The notes: generated by a model not told the origin, from the sequence alone. 64,000 nucleotides of DNA from Pyricularia pennisetigena (GCF_004337985.1 NW_021940923.1:1152672-1216671); one strand, 5' to 3'; numbered from the stretch's first letter, positions 36,520-48,445 are shown. Numbers and translations: made by a program.

Positions 36520-38960
36520 TATTTTACGTTGCTTAATAACCCTCCGCTTTTGTTTAATCCAATTCGGCGTCGCCTTTTCGGTCGTTTGACCCTTTTATAA
36601 TCCAAGGCACGTTATTTAATTTGATTAAAATGTAATTTTAATCGCCTTTTAGCTTTTAGGGTATAAATTTATAAACGTTTTTTTATTGGATAATTTTATA
36701 ACCGTTAACGCTAACCAGCATTTTAACCTGTGGTTATAATACCGTTTAATTCGTTCGTCGGCGTTTATTAGTATATTTTCCCGAATAATTGTTCATTATA
36801 TCCCTCGTTTTCTAAGGTGCCACCGTGTTTTAATTCCGCCGCTTTTTTTATTATTTGTGTAAATAGGAGGCGTAATTTCGTATTCCTTTTTCATATATTA
36901 TTGGGAATTAAACAACGAAATAATTGCTATATTATTTAAATTATTTAATTAATTGTAAATTTGGAATATTTTCCAGCAAATCGTTTTTCGTCCATTCCCG
37001 GTTATAGAAATGGACGAGTTTTTTTGGCGATATTAAAGGTTACTAGCTTGGGTAGCACCAGCTGGGATGGTAAGTCGTATAGCCGCCGCGGGTTTGGGAA
37101 AAAAATAATTATAGCAAAATGGGTACCCCATTTATCCAATTGTTTAAATATATAATTTTTTTTGGAATTTTTCCTGGGTATTTTTATTGGCGGTTTTTAA
37201 AGGGTAGTGCGGGTGAAATTTCAATCTCGTGCACGCAGGCGTTGCAATAGTTTTTAAATTGGTTTATTGTAATAAATGGATTCGTTTCCTGTATAAAATC
37301 CAATATAATTCGTGGAAAATATTTAACGTTAACGAAGGTTTGCATATTTAGCGCTTTTTTTTAATTCTTTCCTATTTATTATTTCCTATTGCGTCCAATA
37401 GGGCGGAGCGCGTAGTTCGAATATACCCAAAAAGCCGGTCTGTGGTAATTCCGACGTTTTTGCCCGGTTATTGTCGTTTAAATTAAATTTAGCGATACGT
37501 GGAAGGTTAATAGGGAATAACCGTGTTTATAAATACGTTAAAAAAGTTTAAATAGGTAATTTGTAAATTTTTAACGTTTCTTCGTAATATTACGGGTTAT
37601 TTGTTAATTTGGTTAATAATTTTGGCTTGGTTGGCTTATATTTAACGATGGAATTTTGCGTATCGAAATACCAGTAAAGCGTAAAAGAATATACGGTTAT
37701 TTTACGGTTAGGCCCGCGTGCGGTTCGTCCGAGTTTTTACTACAGGTTTGCGGGGTCGTTTAATATTAACGTGCCGTACTATATTACACGCTCTATAATA
37801 GGTATATTTATACCCATACCCAAAAATAAAATGGAAAATATAATGCGAATTTAAAAATCCGGTTTGGAAAATTTTGCGTAAATTTTAGTTTTATCGATTT
37901 TAAATATAAATGTATTATACCGGATAATTATATCGGTTGCGTTTCGTTTAATAAATTTCCTAAATACAAGGTTTTTTATTTGGAATTAGCGTATTTGGAT
38001 AATACGGTTTTTGGCGTTTATATATATAATAGTTTTAAAAATACGGGTGGCCGATAATAATATAATATTCCCTATTAGGAATAGGAAACGCCGGTAATCG
38101 TGAATTAGGGTTATACGTTCCAAATATTATATCATAATCGTAATTTCGGGTCGGTCGAAAGGCGTTTTAACGAAACGTATTATTTTTTTATAATATAATT
38201 GGTCGAAAACGTAAATTTTAGTTTTTACTATAAAAATTGCGGTGCACCCGAATATAAATACGGTTGCTGGTATAATTACCCGGACTAAACGCAATATGGA
38301 AAACAATTCCCTAAAATCCTTCCACTGTAAAATTATAAAACATTTACTAATAATAAATAAAGCGATACGTTGGTGGAATATAGGGTTTCTAAAAAGTTTA
38401 AAAAATCGGTAATTGGTGGTTTATTCCGAGTTTAAAAAAATGTGTGTATATTTACAAACGGTTTAAGGTTATATTAAATAAGATTAGTTTTGGCAATAAA
38501 AACCGTATATTTATATATACGTTTAAAATGGATTAGTCGATTAACTTGGGGTTTGCGGCGGGACAACGTTATATATTGCGTAATTGTTTTTGCCCTAATT
38601 TATTTAATGGGATTATTTGGACAATAATAATGTTACTGCGAATAACCGAAATGATTTGCAATATTATATTTTTCCCGTACCCGGTTTTTACCAGCAAAAT
38701 AATACTTTTTATATTATGTAAAACCCGGTATATATATTGCATTTAGTTATTATATGGGATTCGTGCAGGAATATTGGGGGGTTTGTGGAGGTTTAAAAGC
38801 TATATAGCAGTTGAGGAAACGAGTTTATATTATAGGTTTAAATTACCAAAAGTTTTGGTTTTGGCGTATAATTCCGGGAAAATATGTACGTCGGAGGGGT
38901 TATTTACCGCCGCGTGTGCGGAATTGGGACCGCGAAAAACTGCGTCGATTTGGTGAGAAA
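36520..38960 (-). pseudogene. RecQ-type DNA helicase remnant
   Basis: The minus strand reads LLVKTGYGKNIILQIISVIR with Walker A (38668-38688) at the expected place, then IIVQIIPLNKLGQKQLRNI (motif Ia). EFGCTA-type motif III appears as IFGCTA at 38238-38252, preceded by QWKDFRELFSILRLV and followed by KTPFDRPEITIMI. Motif VI is KLGRTARGPNRK at 37710-37730 (QxxGRxxRGP in the family). The distance from motif I to VI is about 320 residues, right for a RecQ core. RecQ-like genes are known as telomere-linked helicases in several fungi. Here the gene lies inside a transposon, near its B end. Frames are broken by stops. Confidence 0.75.
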
Positions 38961-39050
38961 ACGAAATATATATAGGCGTATTTCCGGATATAATATATAT
39001 ATATAATTTAATAAGAATATATAAAGATTTGCGGAAATAATGTTTTTTTT

Positions 39051-39424
39051 GGGTGGATATATAGCGTATTATATAAAATATACTTTATACGAATTATAAA
39101 ATTAATGGTTTTGCGTTTTTTGTATTAAAATTTATATGTAAAAATTCCTTTCGCTTTTGCAATTTTCCCTATATAAATTTTAACGGATTATAATCGTTAT
39201 TGGTAAAATACGAAATGGGTATTAATGGTGTTTATAGGTGGATATATAGTACATTAAATGAAGTTTACCTTATGCGGATTATAAAATAAATGATTTTGCG
39301 ATATTTGGATTAAAGTTTATATATAAAGTTTTATTCGTTTTTGCGATTTTTCACATATAAATTTTAACGGATTATAATCGTTATTATTAAAATGCGAAAT
39401 GGGTATCGATGGTATTTTTGGGGT
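39051..39424. repeat. two-unit ~185-bp tandem repeat near the B end
   Basis: GTGGATATATAG occurs at 39053 and 39238, and the two units align through to CGAAATGGGTAT(T/C)(A/G)ATGGT. It is part of the subterminal region of the 14.5-kb element. Confidence 0.75.
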
Positions 39425-39519
39425 AATAATAGGGCTACCGCCATAAACGGATAAAGGGCGGGCTATATCCAGCTTTTAATTGGCGTGCCGGGTGCAAAAA
39501 ATTTTAAATTTATAAAAAA

Positions 39520-39788
39520 GGCCTACCAATTCCTATTTTCAACGATATTTTCTTTTTCCGATATTTTGCGTAATTGTGGACTAATAAGGGAATATCGGTC
39601 GCAAAAAGGCCAAAAATACCGCCATAAACGGCAAAAATCGACAAATTATCCTCAAACCTAAACCAAAGCGTTTTTTGGATAAACCCACAGGTACATTGCA
39701 AAGCCGCAATTGAGCCACGAAGTGGAGCGAAGCGAACGGGGTGGATCAATTGTGGAGTTTTGGGCTTCAGGGATGAGCCCTGAGACTA
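39520..39788 (-). repeat. B-type terminal region of the TAGTCTCAG element
   Basis: Read inward from 39788 on the minus strand: TAGTCTCAGGGCTCATCCCTGA, which forms a small hairpin (TCAGGG...CCCTGA), then GCCCAAAACTCC and a block ending CGCCGTTTATGGCGG-like. The same end occurs at 42386, 42732 (reverse), 46345 and, cut short, 49019. Confidence 0.8.
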
Positions 39789-39797
39789 GGGTGCAGT

Positions 39798-39867
39798 AGC
39801 GGTAATCGGTTTAAAATCTAAATTATTATTAAGATTAGGGCAATTACGGTTTTTTTGGGTTAATAGG
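39798..39867 (-). other. copia leader continuation to the right of the 14.5-kb element
   Basis: Sequence such as CAATTACGGTTTTTTTGGGT matches the leader of copia copy 3 (near 56415). It shows that the large element split a copia copy. Confidence 0.6.
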
Positions 39868-40436
39868 TGTTAACAATAGGGGTTGCTAATAGGGGTTTAG
39901 GCATTAGCCTGGGTGCGGCGTGGTGCTAGTTACGCTATAAAGGCCTGTAATTATAGGGTTTAAATATATTAAATTGTTTATTAAAGTGGTTCACTAATTT
40001 TGGGATTAATAGTTTAAATTCATTAATGAGGAAGATTTTGCTTTGTCTCCCTTATATACTCTCCGACATGGAAATGGGGGTCCGCACCCCTGAAGGCGTT
40101 CCGGTGCCGCCCACGATTTTCCGAAAAATTATTTTATTTGCGTTGTTGAAAAAACACCCTCATTTCCATATAAATTATTTCTGGGTTCGCACTAATTTGC
40201 TAATTTGGTAATAATTTTAAGCCGATATAGGGCAGCTAACTCGTAGGTGCAGGGTGGGTGTTAAACCCAGTACAGGGTAAACCCCATTCGCTAACCCATT
40301 AAATCGCAACTCCTGTAACACAAAATATAACGGAAAATCCGATAACCCCGACAGCCCCACTTCAGCACTATCTATTGTGGCTTATATACAGATAAAGGTC
40401 AACCAGATAAATGCCCAATAACGCATACAATTAACA
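39868..40436 (-). repeat. copia LTR, minus orientation
   Basis: 569 bp, TGTTAACAATAG...TACAATTAACA. No matching 5-bp duplication around it. It is inserted between leader sequence (left) and a plus-oriented LTR fragment (right). Confidence 0.85.
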
Positions 40437-40534
40437 GGTTTATAAAGTAATAAAGGTGTTTTCTTAAAAACTTATACAAAATGATTTTTCGGAAAATCGT
40501 ATATGGTATTAGAACCCTTTCTGGCGTGCGGACC
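40437..40534 (+). repeat. copia LTR fragment, plus orientation
   Basis: Matches the middle of the LTR (AAGGTGTTTTCTT... TTTTTCGGAAAATCGT) up to GTGCGGAC, where the short TAGTCTCAG element begins. Confidence 0.75.
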
Positions 40535-42386
40535 TAGTCTCAGGGCTTAAACTAGACCCCCCTGCTTCGCAGTGGGGACCGAACGCTCCATGTACCTTTC
40601 AGCCATATGGCTTTTCAACCAATTACATTGGCCGAAAAGATCGCGTTCGTTCTAGTTTAAGGACATTTTGTCGCATTTCGCCGTTCATGGCGGTACTACC
40701 AACGATAATTTGTCGCATTTCGCCGTTTATAACGGCATTATTAATAATATACCTAATAATGCGATATCGCTAATAATTATTTTATTAATATAAGGATAAT
40801 TGGTGGTATGTTGCCGTTTATAGCGGGTATATATAATATATACGCATTATGATAGTAAAAGAAAATGGTGTAATTATAATATATAATTAAATATTCCAAT
40901 GAAATAATAAAAAAAAATTATAAGAGTATACAATAATTTACGTTGAATTTATTGGAGTTTGTTGATTATTTGAATGCCGGCCGCGTTTTAATAGCCACTG
41001 TATTTGGAAAGATATTAAAATATTGAGTAAAATTTGTAATTTTTCATTATATTTAATTTTTACTTTAAATAATGGTATATAATGTTAATTTTAGTTAAGA
41101 TTACAGCTTTTATAGTTTAATAAACCTAACACTGCAAAGTGCATACAATTATCGATTAAAACAAAAATTTTATTGATATTTTTATATAAATTAACAATTT
41201 GTTAAAAAACTAAATAATTTACGCAAATATTGGTAAAGTTAAAATGTTTCTAATTTATGCATTCCTTTATCAACTTATTAATAAGTTTTATTTGAGTTTT
41301 TCTTTTATAAACTTTCTATAACTAAATAAAGCAAAAAATACAAAAATAATACAAATTTAGCATTTTTCTATATAAGAAAACAAAAAGGGCCGGTATTGTA
41401 AATCGGGTTTTACGTTAACGTTTGTTTATATACATAATCCACTTCTTCAAATTCTGGTTTTACTAATGTTAAAATTGGTAAGAATGTAAAAGCATTTCGA
41501 TTGTAAAATCTATATAAGATTGGATACACTTTACCTATCCGCATATTTAACGGCTTATATAATCAGATATACGTACCAAGAGGTAACGTTATATTAGATA
41601 TATATATAAACCATCCCCCACGTGCAAGAACCACAAAATCTGGCTACAAAACAAAAATAATATGAAATTAATCAAATAAAGCAAAAAGATTTATAAAATA
41701 CATATTTAGCATTTTTTTATTAAACAGTTTTTAAAGCCGATATTATAATTAGGACTGGATTTGGACGTTTGCTTTCATAAGTAATCGAATCTCTGGAGTT
41801 TTGGTTTTATTATCGTTAAAATTGGTAAAAATATTAACGAGTTTAGATTATAAAGTATATATAAAAAAGTATATACTTTGCCTATCCGCTTATTTAACTG
41901 CTTATATAATGTGGTATATAAACCAAAATTTATTATAACGATATATATATATATATATACGACCTTCCACGGGCAAGAATTATAAAATTTGGTCAAAAAT
42001 TAAAAATAATATTAAAATAAATCGAAAATCGAAAAGAAAATCGAAAAAACAGTACCGCTATAAACGGATTAAGGGCAGGTGGTATCGAATTCGGCCATTA
42101 TAGAAAATAAAAAAATAAGTTAAATTGCTGCTAATAGCGATACTAAACGCTATTTTCAACGATATTTTCTTTTTTCAATATTTTGCGTAATTGTGGAATA
42201 ATAAAGGAGTGTCGGTCGAAAAAAGGCCAAAAATACCGCCATAAACGGCGAAAATCGACAAATTGTCCTCAAACCTAAACCAAAGTGTTTTTTGGATGGA
42301 CCCACAGGTACATTGCAAAACCGCAATTGAGCCACGGAATGGATCAATTGTGGAGCTCTGGGCTTCAGGGATAAGCCCTGAGATTA
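40535..42386 (+). mobile_element. short TAGTCTCAG derivative 0 (A end to B end)
   Basis: 1852 bp from an A-type end (TAGTCTCAGGGCTTAAACTA) to a B-type end (CCCTGAGATTA). The first ~250 bp and last ~280 bp track the ends of the 14.5-kb element, including CTGCGATATCGC-like and CTATTTTCAACGATATTTTC segments. The middle carries two tandem ~345-bp C modules (41395-42060). No coding sequence was seen. The outer 9-mers (GTGCGGACC, ATACCACCT) do not match, so one side has been rearranged. Confidence 0.75.
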
Positions 42387-44863
42387 ATACCACCTGCCTT
42401 TAATCCGCTCATGGCGGTTCTATTTTTTCGATTTTGTCTTAATTTTCGATTCTTTTTTATATCGTTTTTATTTCTTAACTAAATTTTAAACTTTTTGCCC
42501 GTGGGGGGTAATATATGTATAAATAACGGCATATCGAATTTTCGTATACACGCCTAATTATAAAAGCCGTTAAATAACCGGATAGGCAAGGTATATATAA
42601 TTTTATATATAATTTACAATCGAAACGCTTTTATACGTTTATTAATTTTAACGATAATAAAACCAAATGTTAAGAGATTGGATTACGTAAACACATAAAC
42701 GTCCACGTAAGGTCCGTTCTATAATATCGGCTAATCTCAGGGCTCGGCCCTGAATCCCAGAGCTCCGCAATTAATCCACTTCGTTCGCTTCGCTCCACTT
42801 CGTGGCTCAATTGCGGTTTTGCAATGTACCTGTGGGTCCATCCAAAGAACGTTTTGGTTTAGGTCTGAGGACAACTTGTCGATTTTCGCCGCTTATGGCG
42901 GTATTTTCGGCATTTTTGCGACCGACACTCCGCTATAAACAAATAAATCAAAATCCTAAAAATAAACGGTTTGTACGTTGATGATAGCATTTAATACCGC
43001 TACTAATTACAATTTAATTTATATTTTTATATATATAATTGGGCGAATTTGCTAGGCCCTGCCCTCAATCCGTTTATGGCGGTACTATTTTTCGATTTTA
43101 TTTCGATTTTCTATTTTTCTTTATATTATTTTTATTCTTTTACCAAATGTTAGACTTTTTTCACGTGGGGGATGGTATACGTACAAACAACGATACAAGG
43201 AATTTTGGGGTATATACCTGATTATGTAAGCCGTTAACCAAGCGAATAGGTAAGGTATATATAATTTTGTATATAATTTATAAACGAAACGCTTTTATAT
43301 TTTTACCAATTTAAACGATAATAATACCAAAATCTGAGGGATTGGATTACGTAGCTATATTAGCGCCCACGTGCAATCACTTTTCCAATATCAGCTTTTA
43401 TAATATCTTTATTAAAAGAAATGCTAAAATTGTACAGTTTTTGTATTTTTTGTTTTATTTAATAAAATAAAACTGGTAAAAAGAAACGTTCTTTAATATT
43501 TATATAAAACAGTTTAATATAATGATTATATTGCAGCTTTTCTCGGTTTTACACATAATTGGGCGAATAATTAAATCTTTTATTAAATTGATTATTAAAA
43601 TAAAAATATCAATAAAATGTTTATTTTAACCGATAATCGCGTGTATTTTCCACCGCCTCGTTAACATAAAAGCCCTTTCTATCATTGCACCGTTTACTTC
43701 TATAAAATATCACTGTTTAAAATAATAAATTAACTAAAACAACATATATTTAAAATTAGAAAATATTATTAATATTTAAATATTTATATAATCAAAAAAG
43801 CTATATCAACGGTTTATGCGTCAGCAAACCGTAAAAAAATCATTTATTGCAACGCAGGTTACCCCATATTTTTACGATTTTTATTTATTTATTTATTTCA
43901 ATATTTAACTACATACAGTGGTTATACTGTTCGTATCGCGTATGCTGTGCATGCATAGTGCGAATACAGTATAACTACCCGCCATGATCGGGCAAAATCG
44001 ACAAGTTGTCCTTAGACTAGAACGAGCGCGATCTTTTCGGCCAATGCAATTGGTCGAAAAGCTATGTGGTTAAAAGGTATATGGAGCGTTCGGTCCTTAC
44101 TGCGAAGCAGGGGGGTCTAGTCTGAGCACTGAGACTAAATATCGGCTTTGATAATTCTTTTACAATAAGAAATGGTGAAATTGTACTGTTTTTAAGTTTT
44201 TTATTATATTTAATGGAATAGAATTGGTAATAAAACGTGAAATGATATTTATATAAAGTAATATAATATAATAGGTATATTAAGGTTTATTCATTTTCAC
44301 ATATAATTGGGCGCATTGTTAACTCTTTAATAAATGTTTTATTAGAATTAAAGTAATAACAAAATATTTATTTGAAATAATGATTGCATGCACTTTCCAC
44401 CGATACGTTACTTCAAAAGCCCTTTTTCTTATAGAATAATTTATTGGCTTCAAATACCACTATCTAAAATAATAAATGAAATACATTGATATATATAAAC
44501 AAATTAAAAAGGTTAATGTAATACTGAAAAATATATAACCAGAAAGGCCATACCAACGGGTCCTGCGCTCAAAAAATATAAAAAGATCACATATTATAAC
44601 GCAGGCTACTGCATATTTTTACGACTTTTATGTATTTTGTTATTCGAATATTCAATTGCGCACAGTTATTGTACTGTTATTTTTGCGTATGCAGTGCATA
44701 TACAGTGCAAATACTCGTCATAAACGGCGGAAATCGACAAGCTGTCCTCAGACTGGAACGAGCGCGATCTTTTCGGCTAATGCAATTAATCGAAAAGCTA
44801 TGTGGCTAAAAGGTATATAGAGCGCTCGGACGCCGCAGGGGTTTAGTCTAAGCACTGAGACTA
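42387..44863 (-). mobile_element. short TAGTCTCAG derivative 1, split by derivative 2
   Basis: A C module (42387-42722) and, beyond the insert, 44147-44863 ending in an A-type terminus (CACTGAGACTA). Its B end is missing at the left, where derivative 0 abuts. It is split at AATATCGGC by derivative 2. The two halves match the corresponding internal parts of derivative 2 (for example ATAATTGGGCG and GCAGGTTACC-type stretches). Confidence 0.7.
42732..44137 (-). mobile_element. short TAGTCTCAG derivative 2 with perfect 9-bp duplication
   Basis: 1406 bp from a B-type end (TAATCTCAGGGCTCGG) to an A-type end (GCACTGAGACTA). It is flanked by exact AATATCGGC duplications at 42723-42731 and 44138-44146. 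It contains one C module (43035-43390) and AT-rich filler without ORFs. It sits inside derivative 1, giving a clean order of events. Confidence 0.85.
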
Positions 44864-44922
44864 GCACTACGCCGCACCTAGGTTAATGCCTAAACCCCTG
44901 TTAGCAACTTATATTACTAACA
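44864..44922 (+). repeat. copia LTR 3' tail
   Basis: GCACTACGCCGCACC to CTAACA: the last 59 bp of a plus-oriented copia LTR, cut by derivative 1. Confidence 0.8.
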
Positions 44923-44990
44923 GTAATACGTAATAATTAGTTTATTTTATCCTTTAGCATTATTTATATATGCACTATCACCATTATTAA

Positions 44991-46345
44991 TAATCCCAGT
45001 GCTTGGATTAAACCCCCCTGCTTCGCAATGGGGTCCGAACGCTCCATATACCTTTTAACCGCATGGTTTTTCGACCAATTACATTGGCCGAAAAGATTTC
45101 GCTCGTTCTAGTCTGAGGACAACTTGTCGCATTTCGCCGTTTATGGCGGGTATTTGCGCTGTGTTTGCACTATATCTGCACTGCATACGCAAAAACAACG
45201 GTACAATTACTGTTCGAAGTTAAATATTCGAATAACAGAATACATAAAAGTCGTAAAAATATGCGGTATCCCGCATTGCAATATTTGAATATCTATTATT
45301 TTTTACACGCAATGACCGTTGTTATAGCTATTTACTTTTACTAATGTTTAAATATAAAACATATCTTTTGAGTTTTTAGTCTATCTTACTATATTTAATT
45401 CATTGCTATAAAAAATAATATTAGATATGAATGTATCAAATAGTTATATAGTATATACTTCCAATGATTTAACGTTGCACAGTGTACGCAGGTATTATTT
45501 AAAGTAAATATTATATTGAAATTTTAATATCAAATAGTAATTTATTAGAAGACTTAATCATTCGCCCAATGCTTCATTAGATCAAAAGAGTTTTACTATA
45601 ACTACCTCATTATAGTAATACAAATAAGTTTTATATAATTAATTAAAGTCACAAATAAAAATATACAAAATTAATTGTTCTTTTATACAAAAGAATAATT
45701 AAACCGAATATTCAAAGTCCGTTCTCACGTGAACGTTTATTTATATACATTATCCAATCCCTGAGACTTGGGATTAATTGTCGTTAAAATTGGTTAAGAT
45801 ATACAAGCCTTGCGATTGTAAATTATATACACAAATATATATACCTTACGCATCCGTTTATTTAACGGCTTATATAAAACGGTATATATAACAGAACCTT
45901 CTACATCGCTATTCAAACGTATACTACCCCACACGTACAGAAACTTTAAAATTTGATAACACAATAAAAATAATATTAAAAAAAAATCAAAAATCGACAA
46001 AAAATTGAAAATGTAATACCGCCGTAAACGGGTTAGGGGCGGGGGCTACTAAATTCGCCCAATTGTACGTATAAAAATGAAAAAATAAATCATTGTTAAT
46101 AATTTGATTAAATGCTATATCCAACGTATAAACCGTTTATTTTTACGATTTCTATTTATTTTTGTATAACGGAGTATTCGTCGCCAAAATGCCGAAAATA
46201 CCGCCATAAACGGCTAAATTGGACAAGTTTTCCTCAGACCTGAACCAAAATGTTCTTTGGATAGACCCACAGGTACATTGCAATACCGTAATTAAGCCAC
46301 GCTCAATGGTGGAGCTCTGGGCTTCGGGGATAAGCCCTGAGACTA
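44991..46345 (+). mobile_element. short TAGTCTCAG derivative 3 (A end to B end)
   Basis: 1355 bp from TAATCCCAGTGCTTGG to CCCTGAGACTA. Contains one C module on the minus strand (45720-46050) and the BC spacer. The flanking 9-mers (CATTATTAA, GCATTAACC) share only CATTA, so no clear duplication remains. Confidence 0.75.
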
Positions 46346-46829
46346 GCATTAACCTAGGTGCGGCGTGATATTAATTAGTGTGATAAAGCTTGTAATTATA
46401 GGGGTTAAATGCATTACATGCGCTCATTTTGGCATTAATAGCTTAAATGAATTGGTGCGAGTAATTTTGCTTTACTTACCTTATATACCTGCTAATATGG
46501 AAATGGGGGTAATAAACGCGTTCCTGTACCGCGCACGATTTTCCGAAAAATTATTTTATGTAGGGTTTTTAAACAACACCTTTATTATTATATAAACTAT
46601 TTTTGGGTTCGCACGCAGTGGTACATGGTCATTGATTCATAAACGCAGGGTGAGTATTATACCTGGTATAGGGTAAGCCCCATTCGCTAACCTTTAAATC
46701 GTAACTCTGATAATATAAATAAACGGATAATTTAATGACCCCGACAGCCCCATTTTGGCACTTTATATTGTGGACTAGATAGAAATAAAGGCGGACCCGT
46801 TAAAGGCAAAATAATGCATATGATTAACA
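46346..46829 (-). repeat. copia LTR fragment, minus orientation
   Basis: Starts inside the LTR at GCATTAACCTAGGTGCGGCG and runs to TGATTAACA. The first ~75 bp of the LTR are missing at the boundary with derivative 3. Confidence 0.8.
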
Positions 46830-47130
46830 ACAGTTTAATACGGTTTAACATAGTTCGGGTTTTAGCCGTAAATCTATCGATAATCTTACGCGGAAAAATA
46901 TCGTTTATTATATTATTTTTACCGGGACGGTATTCGAAAATAATATCGGGATTAGTTGAATAATTTATTGTGTTTCGCAAACGTATACAGTTTTTTTGGC
47001 TCGCTTAGTACAATAAGGCCTAGTAACTGGTATAAATATAAACCTTAGTACCTAATAAGTCTAGTTCGAAATCCTTTAGCGTATTAGTTACAATTAATAG
47101 TTTTTAGTCCTAAATCGAATCGTTTTATTT
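46830..47130 (-). pseudogene. gypsy RNase H fragment
   Basis: The minus strand reads LKDFELDLLGTKVYIYTSY, then, in the same frame, IIFEYRPGKNNIINDI (46900-46950), the Ty3/gypsy RNase H ending (YRPGK.N..AD). It may belong with the solo gypsy LTR at 47544. Confidence 0.65.
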
Positions 47131-47543
47131 AGCAGGGGATATGGTGTTAGATAACTAGCCGATTGGCTTCCAATTGCCATCTTCCTATTATTGCCATACG
47201 ACATTGGCGGTGGCCCTGCCACTATTATTCAGTAAATGTATTCGGAAGATTAATAGAGAGTTATTCATATAACTTCCAAAAAATACAAACATATTTTGGG
47301 ATCATTATCGGAATTACCGGCAGCTATTAAACTTTGGTATTATATATAGTGCATAAATTATTGCTGGTCAAAATTTGGGGTTAGGTTTCCTTTTTTGCGT
47401 TTATCATGGGCCACCTGTAGTGCTTGCCTGGTTGTGGCACAGCCAAATTACTATATTTAATTGTTTAATTAATAAACCTTACTGTTGTTCTTTTTCCTTC
47501 TATATATATATATATATATATATATACTTCAAAATCGAGCTAA
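47131..47543. other. AT-rich spacer with (TA)n
   Basis: Unassigned sequence. It contains a (TA)n run at 47501-47526. Confidence 0.5.
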
Positions 47544-47983
47544 TGTAATACGAATAAGGAATCGCGTAACCTGTTTCTATGGTCAAATACAGTGGGTTAA
47601 AACAATTAAACGTTTTGGACTGGGTACCTGGCATTTTCAATAATTGAAGTAAAATTATAATCGGTTTCAAATAAATATTAAGGTTAGCTAGGGTTTAATT
47701 GCTGTTTAGCAGTCCTAAAATCGTATTTATTTACGTGGTAATAAGCGTGTTTTGTATAAATTATATTGCCGATGTAATTTTTTTAATCTGTATAATTTGT
47801 AATTCCCAATTGAGATTTTATCAATTATTTTGTCTTTTTTTTGGCGTTTACGTTAGGTTACGTGATTCCTTTACTTAGTCCGGGCTCCATTTGCTAGGAA
47901 GCTTTCGTCGCGTTTATCATTTACGAGGGGTGATACCCCACCTGGCCTTTTTTGTACCGGCTCACCTTTTTGGCCGTAATACA
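47544..47983 (-). repeat. solo or orphan gypsy LTR
   Basis: 440 bp beginning TGTAATACGA and ending CCGTAATACA, aligned with the LTRs of 5538-12791 across conserved stretches (GTGGTAATAAGCGTGTTTTG, GGGGTGATACCCCACCTGGC). No 5-bp duplication (GCTAA versus ATGGT). Confidence 0.8.
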
Positions 47984-48445
47984 ATGGTGCCCCCAGTTAG
48001 CGGATACCCACCAAAATAAGGAAATATTGAATTAAAAAAGCAAAGCGCAAGTTTATACAAAACATAAACATTCAATATAAGCATAATTAAAGAAAAGGTA
48101 AATTGAAAGCCATAATACTTTCGTCAAAAGCGGTCCGATAAAAAAATATTTTACAAGCTTGCCTTTTTATATTAAGTGTAAATTATGCATTGAACGTCCT
48201 TTGTTTCTATTAACAGCATCGTTTTTAAATAAGGTCATCAAATGGAATTTCATACCTTTATGCGGATTCATGCAAACCGAAATCAGTAAAAAATGCTTTT
48301 GATAATATAATATAAATACCTCACCTTCTTTCGACTACTTCGTGATTTCTCCATTTCTATTCCTGCTTTTCATTTCAAAGCCAAAAGTTTAAGTTCAGCT
48401 TTTGATATACCAAAGTCTTCTGTTATTTTTTTTCAATTTACCAAA
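47984..48445 (+). promoter_or_regulatory. upstream region of the effector-like gene
   Basis: Composition becomes more normal towards the gene. AATATAATATAAATACCTCACC at about 48305-48325 is a TATA-like element. A pyrimidine-rich stretch (CACCTTCTTTCGACTACTTC) follows, as in many fungal core promoters. The start context is TTTACCAAAATG. Confidence 0.45.

Larger units (their letters stand above)
25277..39788. mobile_element. 14.5-kb TIR transposon with transposase-like, SNF2 and RecQ-type genes
   Basis: The left end reads TAGTCTCAATGCTCAG and the right end, on the reverse strand, TAGTCTCAGGGCTCAT. They share about 15 terminal bases but differ further in. The flanking 9-mers are GGGTGCAAT (25268-25276) and GGGTGCAGT (39789-39797), matching 8 of 9 with one transition. 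The flanks rejoin as copia leader sequence, which confirms insertion into copia copy 2. Inside lie a plus-strand transposase-like gene (about 25870-28290) and minus-strand SNF2 (about 28822-33300) and RecQ-type (about 36520-38960) helicase genes, all decayed. Short relatives with both ends occur at 40535-46345. A 9-bp duplication is typical of Mutator-like elements, but the protein signature does not obviously fit, so I leave the superfamily open. Confidence 0.8.

Noticed and set aside
25277..39788. Helitron interpretation of the large element (5' TC, hairpin near the end, helicase gene)
   Set aside because: Helitrons do not make target duplications and have no inverted ends. Here 9-bp duplications and inverted TAGTCTCAG ends are visible, and the helicases are SNF2/RecQ type rather than Rep-Hel.
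25277..39788. Starship-type giant element
   Set aside because: No tyrosine recombinase (DUF3435) gene was seen at either end, and the inverted ends with 9-bp duplication do not fit.
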